From positions 10,152 to 19,607 of the forward strand of contig DIAV01000275.1 of NCBI GenBank assembly GCA_002415895.1: a DNA stretch of 9,456 nucleotides, in the 5' to 3' direction. This stretch comes from Anaerolineales bacterium UBA5069. Lineage in GTDB: Bacteria > Chloroflexota > Anaerolineae > Caldilineales > Caldilineaceae. Position 1 is the first letter of the stretch, and each line of letters starts with the position of its first letter. The notes under the pieces were generated by a model, which saw only the letters and a program-made list of their open reading frames with translations, had not been told where the DNA came from and searched no databases. Positions 6,375 through 9,456 of the stretch are shown piece by piece. Made by a program: the position numbers and the translations under genes.

Positions 6375-6647
6375 CTAGACATTCGCCTCGGCGACTTGTA
6401 CAACCGTGTTGAGAATCTCTTCCACGAAGAAGGTCTTGTCCTTGCTGATCGGGCGGCACTCGCGAATGCGCACGGTGTCCCCAATTTTAGCGACGTTGTT
6501 CTCGTCGTGGGCCTTGTACTTTTTGTGTGTCTTGATGACCTTGCCGTAGAGCGGGTGCCGCGTGACACGCACCACCTCCACAACCACGGTCTTTTCCATC
6601 TTGTCACTGGTGACTACGCCTGTCAGGGCGCGCCGCTGTTCACGCAT
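6375..6647 (-). CDS. rpsQ: 30S ribosomal protein S17 (uS17)
   Basis: S17 is a primary 16S rRNA-binding protein of the 30S body with an OB fold. The 90-residue product has the conserved N-terminal strand region [20 protein letters not shown] (about residues 8-27), then [20 protein letters not shown], and the signature [20 protein letters not shown] (about 56-75). The length is typical at 80-90. AGGAG precedes the ATG at normal distance. It follows rpmC by 62 bp; that spacer is built from 18-bp tandem repeats. Confidence 0.97.
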   Translation of the reverse strand: MREQRRALTGVVTSDKMEKTVVVEVVRVTRHPLYGKVIKTHKKYKAHDENNVAKIGDTVRIRECRPISKDKTFFVEEILNTVVQVAEANV

Positions 6648-6666
6648 TGTTACTCTCCTTTGGCCG

Positions 6667-6720
6667 TTCGTGGCCTCGTCGGCCTTCGTGGCCTTGTCAG
6701 CTTTCCTGGCTATTCAGCCT
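6667..6720. repeat. 18-bp tandem repeats in the rpmC-rpsQ spacer
   Basis: On the plus strand TTCGTGGCCTCGTCGGCC (6667-6684) is followed directly by TTCGTGGCCTTGTCAGCT (6685-6702), differing at three positions. A degenerate third copy, TTCCTGGCTATTCAGCCT (6703-6720), carries the rpmC stop codon and its last codons. Most of the 62-bp spacer is thus repeat-derived, which suggests growth by local duplication. Confidence 0.7.
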
Positions 6721-6913
6721 CGCTGGCCAGTTCCCGTTCGCGCAGAATGGTCATAATGCGGGCAATGTCCCGACGCACCGCGCGCGTGCGAGCCGTGTTC
6801 TTGAGCTGGCCCGTCACATTCTGAAAGCGCAGGTTGAAGAGTTCCTGGTGTGCGTCGTCCAACTTGTTGGCAAGTTCGCCATTGGTCAGCGACCGAATCT
6901 CGTTGCTCTTCAT
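6710..6913 (-). CDS. rpmC: 50S ribosomal protein L29 (uL29)
   Basis: L29 is a small helical protein at the exit-tunnel rim of the large subunit, next to L23, where trigger factor and SRP dock. The 67-residue product begins [20 protein letters not shown] and has the family signature region [20 protein letters not shown] (about residues 32-51). The open frame extends further upstream, but that part is rplP sequence in another frame. The ATG at 6913 gives the canonical N-terminus, with GGGGAG about seven bases upstream inside the end of rplP. Only four bases separate it from the rplP stop, so translation is probably coupled. Confidence 0.96.
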   Translation of the reverse strand: MKSNEIRSLTNGELANKLDDAHQELFNLRFQNVTGQLKNTARTRAVRRDIARIMTILRERELASEAE

Positions 6914-6917
6914 CAAA

Positions 6918-7355
6918 TTACTCCCCGTCGCCGCTGCCGGCAACGTAATCATCACGCGTGACAAACTGGGTGCGCATGGGCAGCTTGAATGCAGCCAGGC
7001 GCATGGCTTCACGGGCCTGGTCTTCGTGAATGCCGGCCATCTCAAAGAGGACGCGCCCAGGACGTACGGGGGCGACCCAATGCTCTACACTGCCTTTACC
7101 GGAACCCATGCGGGTTTCGGCCGCGCGCTTGGTCCATGGCTTGTCGGGGAAGACACGAATCCAGATCTTCCCACCACGACGGATGTAGCGCACCATTGCA
7201 CGACGCGCCGCCTCAATCTGGCGGCTGGTAATGTAGTGCGATTCAACCGCCTGCAGGCCATAGGTGCCAAACGTCACGGAGTTGCCGCGCCACGCCTTGC
7301 CCTTCAGGCGTCCACGCATGACCTTGCGGTATTTGACTCGCTTTGGCATCAACAT
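6918..7355 (-). CDS. rplP: 50S ribosomal protein L16 (uL16)
   Basis: L16 organises the A-site region of the large subunit and is needed for late 50S assembly and tRNA accommodation. The 145-residue product has the usual N-terminus ([20 protein letters not shown] from residue 4), [20 protein letters not shown] at about 45-64, and the signature [20 protein letters not shown] at 83-102. The conserved Arg before this signature is present at residue 82. The ATG at 7355 has AAGGAG eight bases upstream; a second ATG two codons later is less well placed. A 173-bp spacer separates it from rpsC, long for this pair, and only four bases separate it from rpmC. Confidence 0.97.
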   Translation of the reverse strand: MLMPKRVKYRKVMRGRLKGKAWRGNSVTFGTYGLQAVESHYITSRQIEAARRAMVRYIRRGGKIWIRVFPDKPWTKRAAETRMGSGKGSVEHWVAPVRPGRVLFEMAGIHEDQAREAMRLAAFKLPMRTQFVTRDDYVAGSGDGE

Positions 7356-7528
7356 GGTCGTAACTCCTTCATTCCTTCAGTAGTGCGCAAGCCTGTCTCG
7401 GGTGCGCAACACAACAGTACTGCAGCGCCGGCCACTCGGGGCGGCGTGTGCGTCCACCTGAGGTGCTTGCTCGGGTCGCCATCCGCAATGATGCGGCGCA
7501 ATCCGCCTGCCCTGCAATCAACCTGCAA
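7356..7528 (-). other. 173-bp spacer between rpsC and rplP, no gene seen
   Basis: No coding sequence is supported here. On the plus strand the 10-mer CCTGCAATCA occurs twice (7511-7520 and 7522-7531), the second copy containing the rpsC stop codon. GTGCGCAA also occurs twice (around 7383 and 7401), and short stems such as CCGCA/TGCGG (around 7484) can form. I see no convincing terminator or promoter. Confidence 0.5.
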
Positions 7529-8212
7529 TCAGGAGGCAGCAGGCGCCGCAGCTTCGGTGGCGTAGCGGGCGTGATACTCTTCTCCAGGCGCAACTTCACC
7601 CACATAGACCCACACCTTGACGCCGATGACACCAAAGGTGGTGTTGGCTTCGGCCAGGCCGTAATCAATGTCGGCACGCAGTGTGTGGCGAGGAATGCGC
7701 CCTTCGCGCACGGTGTCAACGCGGCCCATGTCGGCGCCGCCCAACCGCCCTGCCACAGTAATCATGATGCCCTTGCCGCCGGCGCGCATGGTCTTCTGCA
7801 CCGACTGCTTCATGGCGCGCTTCCAACTGACACGGCGCTCAAGCTGCTCGGCAATGCTCTCGGCAACCAGAAACGCATTCAGCTCGGGGCGATCCACTTC
7901 CTTGACATCAATCTTGACCTTCTTGTCAGTCATCTCTTGCAGGTCGGTGCGCAGCACGTTCACGCTTGCACCCTTGCGGCCGATGATGACACCAGGGCGC
8001 GCCGTGGAAATGATCACGTGCACCTGATTCGGCTGCCGGTCAATCTCAATGTCGCTGATGCCCGCCTTGGGCAGCTCGCGCACGACCATGGCTCGAATCT
8101 TGCGATCTTCGTCCAGCTGCTCGGTATATTTCCTGCCGCTGGCGTACCAGCGACTCCGATGTTCCTTGATGATCCCCAGGCGGAAGCCCAGCGGGTGTAC
8201 TTTGCGACCCAA
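7529..8212 (-). CDS. rpsC: 30S ribosomal protein S3 (uS3), TTG start
   Basis: S3 lies at the mRNA entry tunnel of the 30S head and, with S4 and S5, contributes to mRNA unwinding. The 227-residue product starts (M)GRKVHPLGFRLGIIKEHRSR, has the type-II KH domain with GRKG at residues 78-81, and the C-terminal S3 domain with GRLGGADMGR and EGRIPRHTLRADIDYGLAEA. A short Ala-rich tail follows. The length is typical. The initiation codon is TTG at 8212: it gives exactly the conserved N-terminus, GGAGG lies seven bases upstream, and the next in-frame ATG is about 41 codons further on. It follows rplV by 12 bp. Confidence 0.97.
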   Translation of the reverse strand: MGRKVHPLGFRLGIIKEHRSRWYASGRKYTEQLDEDRKIRAMVVRELPKAGISDIEIDRQPNQVHVIISTARPGVIIGRKGASVNVLRTDLQEMTDKKVKIDVKEVDRPELNAFLVAESIAEQLERRVSWKRAMKQSVQKTMRAGGKGIMITVAGRLGGADMGRVDTVREGRIPRHTLRADIDYGLAEANTTFGVIGVKVWVYVGEVAPGEEYHARYATEAAAPAAS

Positions 8213-8219
8213 AGTCTAT

Positions 8220-8224
8220 CCTCC
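8220..8224 (-). promoter_or_regulatory. Shine-Dalgarno site that fixes the TTG start of rpsC
   Basis: Sense GGAGG directly follows the rplV stop and lies seven bases before the TTG codon. It supports that non-ATG codon as the true start of S3. Confidence 0.8.
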
Positions 8225-8617
8225 TTACTTCCCAGCCGGTTTCTTGGATGCAGGCTTGTTAGCCGCTGCGGGCGCGGCCAGCGCGACTCGCTCCTCAAGC
8301 ACAACAGTGATGTGACACGACGGCCGCCGCAAGGGCTTGAAGCGCCCACGGGCTCCAAAGCGCCGCCAGCGTCGAATCGGCGCCTGGTCAGCGTAAATCT
8401 TGGTAATCACCATGTCCGCAGCGTCATAACCGTAGTTTTCCACGGCATTGGCCAGCGCACTCTTGACCGTTTGATAGGTCACACGCGCTGACGGCTGGGG
8501 CATGAACTGAAGCAGCGCCATGGCCTCTTCGGCGCGCTTGCCGCGCATTTCGTCCAGGACCAACCGCGTCTTCTGGGCGCTCATGCCGGTGAATTTGGTA
8601 ACCGCTCGAACTTCCAT
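8225..8617 (-). CDS. rplV: 50S ribosomal protein L22 (uL22)
   Basis: L22 lines the peptide exit tunnel. Its long beta hairpin reaches the constriction, and changes there give macrolide resistance in other bacteria. The 130-residue product starts MEVRAVTKFTGMSAQKTRLV and has the conserved hairpin region ADQAPIRRWRRFGARGRFKP (about residues 76-95), then RRPSCHITVVLEE. Residues from about 111 form an Ala/Lys/Pro tail (KPASKKPAGK at the end) beyond the usual 110-113. A purine-rich GAGGGGG lies just upstream of the ATG. Gaps are 18 bp to rpsS and 12 bp to rpsC, tight operon spacing. Confidence 0.97.
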   Translation of the reverse strand: MEVRAVTKFTGMSAQKTRLVLDEMRGKRAEEAMALLQFMPQPSARVTYQTVKSALANAVENYGYDAADMVITKIYADQAPIRRWRRFGARGRFKPLRRPSCHITVVLEERVALAAPAAANKPASKKPAGK

Positions 8618-8635
8618 CGTTTCCCCCTCGCCTCT

Positions 8636-8941
8636 TTAGCCTCGGCCTGCCGGAACCGCAGCGCGCACTTTGCTGCTCTTCTCCGACCGGACATGGCCAC
8701 GGAAGAACCGAGTCGGGGCAAACTCTCCAAGCTTGTGACCCACCATGTTCTCGCTGATGAAAACAGGCACGTGGCGCCTGCCGTCATGCACAGCAATGGT
8801 GTGGCCTACAAACTGCGGAAAGACGGTGGACGCACGCGACCAGGTCTTGATCACCTTGCGCTCGCCCTTGCGGTTCATCTCTTCAATTCGCTTCAACAGT
8901 CTGGGCTCGATGAACGGCCCTTTTTTCAGTGAACGTGACAC
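8636..8941 (-). CDS. rpsS: 30S ribosomal protein S19 (uS19), GTG start
   Basis: S19 binds 16S rRNA in the 30S head with S13 and contributes to contacts with the large subunit and tRNA. The 101-residue product reads (M)[20 protein letters not shown], with the family signature [20 protein letters not shown] at about residues 44-63, then [20 protein letters not shown]. The length is slightly above the usual 90-95 because of the C-terminal end [10 protein letters not shown]. The start codon is GTG at 8941, which matches the conserved N-terminus and has AGGTGAG about six bases upstream. It follows rplB by 64 bp. Confidence 0.97.
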   Translation of the reverse strand: MSRSLKKGPFIEPRLLKRIEEMNRKGERKVIKTWSRASTVFPQFVGHTIAVHDGRRHVPVFISENMVGHKLGEFAPTRFFRGHVRSEKSSKVRAAVPAGRG

Positions 8942-8960
8942 TCTTCACTCACCTTTCTTG

Positions 8961-8984
8961 CAGAGCCCAGCCCAGAGCCCAGCG
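8961..8984. repeat. 12-bp tandem duplication in the rplB-rpsS spacer
   Basis: CAGAGCCCAGC occurs at 8961-8971 and again at 8973-8983 on the plus strand, a period of 12 bp. It occupies over a third of the 64-bp spacer. Confidence 0.6.
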
Positions 8985-9005
8985 CAACGTCATTGTCAGT
9001 GCCGG

Positions 9006-9456
9006 CTATTTGCCGGCGCCGCTGCGACGCACAATAAACTTGTTGGTGCGCTTGTTCGTGCGCGTCTTCAAACCCAGCGCCACCTTGCCCCACGGCGTCT
9101 TGGGCGCCTTCATGCCAATGCCCGAGCGCCCTTCACCACCACCATGAGGATGCGAGGAGGGGTCCATTGCCACACCGCGCGAGCCGGGCCGAATACCCAG
9201 CCAGCGGCTGCGCCCTGCCTTGCCCAGGCTGATGTTGGCATGATCCGGGTTGGAAACCTGACCAATCGTCGCCATGCAGTTCATGTCGACGTAGCGCACT
9301 TCGCCACTGGGCAAACGCACCTGCGCCATTGTGCCCTCTTTGGCCAAAAGCTGCGCCTGGTTGCCCGCGCTGCGCACAAGCTGGCCGCCGCGCCCAGGGT
9401 AGAGTTCAATGTTGTGAATCGTTGTGCCAAGGGGAATGTTCTTGACGGGCATTGCA
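9006..9456 (-). CDS. rplB: 50S ribosomal protein L2 (uL2), C-terminal part; 5' end outside window
   Basis: L2 is a core large-subunit protein needed for subunit association and for the peptidyl-transferase centre. About 150 codons are visible, matching residues from about 125 to the end of a protein normally about 275 long. The frame runs off the window edge: the codon before the Met at 9452 is GCA (Ala), matching the usual GNA(M/L)P context, so that Met is internal and not a start. The conserved [34 protein letters not shown] and [10 protein letters not shown] segments are present; the last contains the His linked to peptidyl-transferase function. It ends with the basic [17 protein letters not shown]. 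It is followed by rpsS, as in all S10 operons. Confidence 0.97.
   Translation of the reverse strand, partial: AMPVKNIPLGTTIHNIELYPGRGGQLVRSAGNQAQLLAKEGTMAQVRLPSGEVRYVDMNCMATIGQVSNPDHANISLGKAGRSRWLGIRPGSRGVAMDPSSHPHGGGEGRSGIGMKAPKTPWGKVALGLKTRTNKRTNKFIVRRSGAGK

Noticed and set aside
6914..7045. Upstream extension of rpmC to 7045
   Set aside because: It overlaps rplP out of frame and adds residues unrelated to L29; the ATG at 6913 has its own Shine-Dalgarno.
7448..8491. Long plus-strand open frame (347 codons) antisense to rpsC and rplV
   Set aside because: It is the complement of two clearly conserved genes. Long antisense frames are expected in GC-rich coding DNA, and no family resemblance or ribosome-binding site is seen.
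9001..9017. GCCGGC-TATTT-GCCGGC hairpin over the rplB stop as a terminator
   Set aside because: The stem is only six bases with no T-tract, and rpsS follows directly; it is probably chance in GC-rich DNA.

Overview
This window is a stretch of the universal bacterial ribosomal-protein supercluster (S10-spc operon) lying entirely on the minus strand. Read in the direction of transcription (from high to low coordinates) the order is rplB (3' part), rpsS, rplV, rpsC, rplP, rpmC, rpsQ, rplN, rplX, rplE, rpsN, rpsH, rplF, rplR, rpsE, rpmD, rplO, secY (all but the last few codons). That is 18 genes, in the textbook order, with no insertion, inversion or mobile element. I saw no tRNA, rRNA, CRISPR array or plus-strand gene.

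Organism: a moderately GC-rich bacterium. The S14 protein is the short zinc-binding type (four Cys), L24 has a long internal insertion, and L5 and S5 carry low-complexity N-terminal extensions. This fits a Chloroflexota-like lineage (Anaerolineae/Caldilineae type), but that placement rests on remembered family resemblance and is tentative.

Layout: positions 9456-6375 hold the S10-operon part (L2, S19, L22, S3, L16, L29, S17). Positions 6359-1407 hold the spc part (L14, L24, L5, S14, S8, L6, L18, S5, L30, L15). Positions 1328-1 hold secY, whose product is the protein-conducting channel. The two operons run together: only 15 bp separate rpsQ from rplN, so there is no room for a separate spc promoter of the E. 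coli kind. The products assemble into both ribosomal subunits. L22, L24 and L29 sit around the exit tunnel, and SecY is the membrane channel that accepts nascent chains there.

The most notable content is between genes. Several spacers are unusually long for this operon: 237, 173, 109, 98, 95, 92 and 78 bp. Many contain structured or repetitive DNA: a terminator-like hairpin with a T-tract after rpsN, an AT-rich interlocking inverted repeat between rpmD and rplO, a 13-bp hairpin before secY, 18-bp tandem repeats between rpmC and rpsQ, and competing hairpins between rplN and rplX. I found no evidence for a new enzymatic or defence system. The points worth a second look are possible cis-regulation within the operon and the protein extensions.
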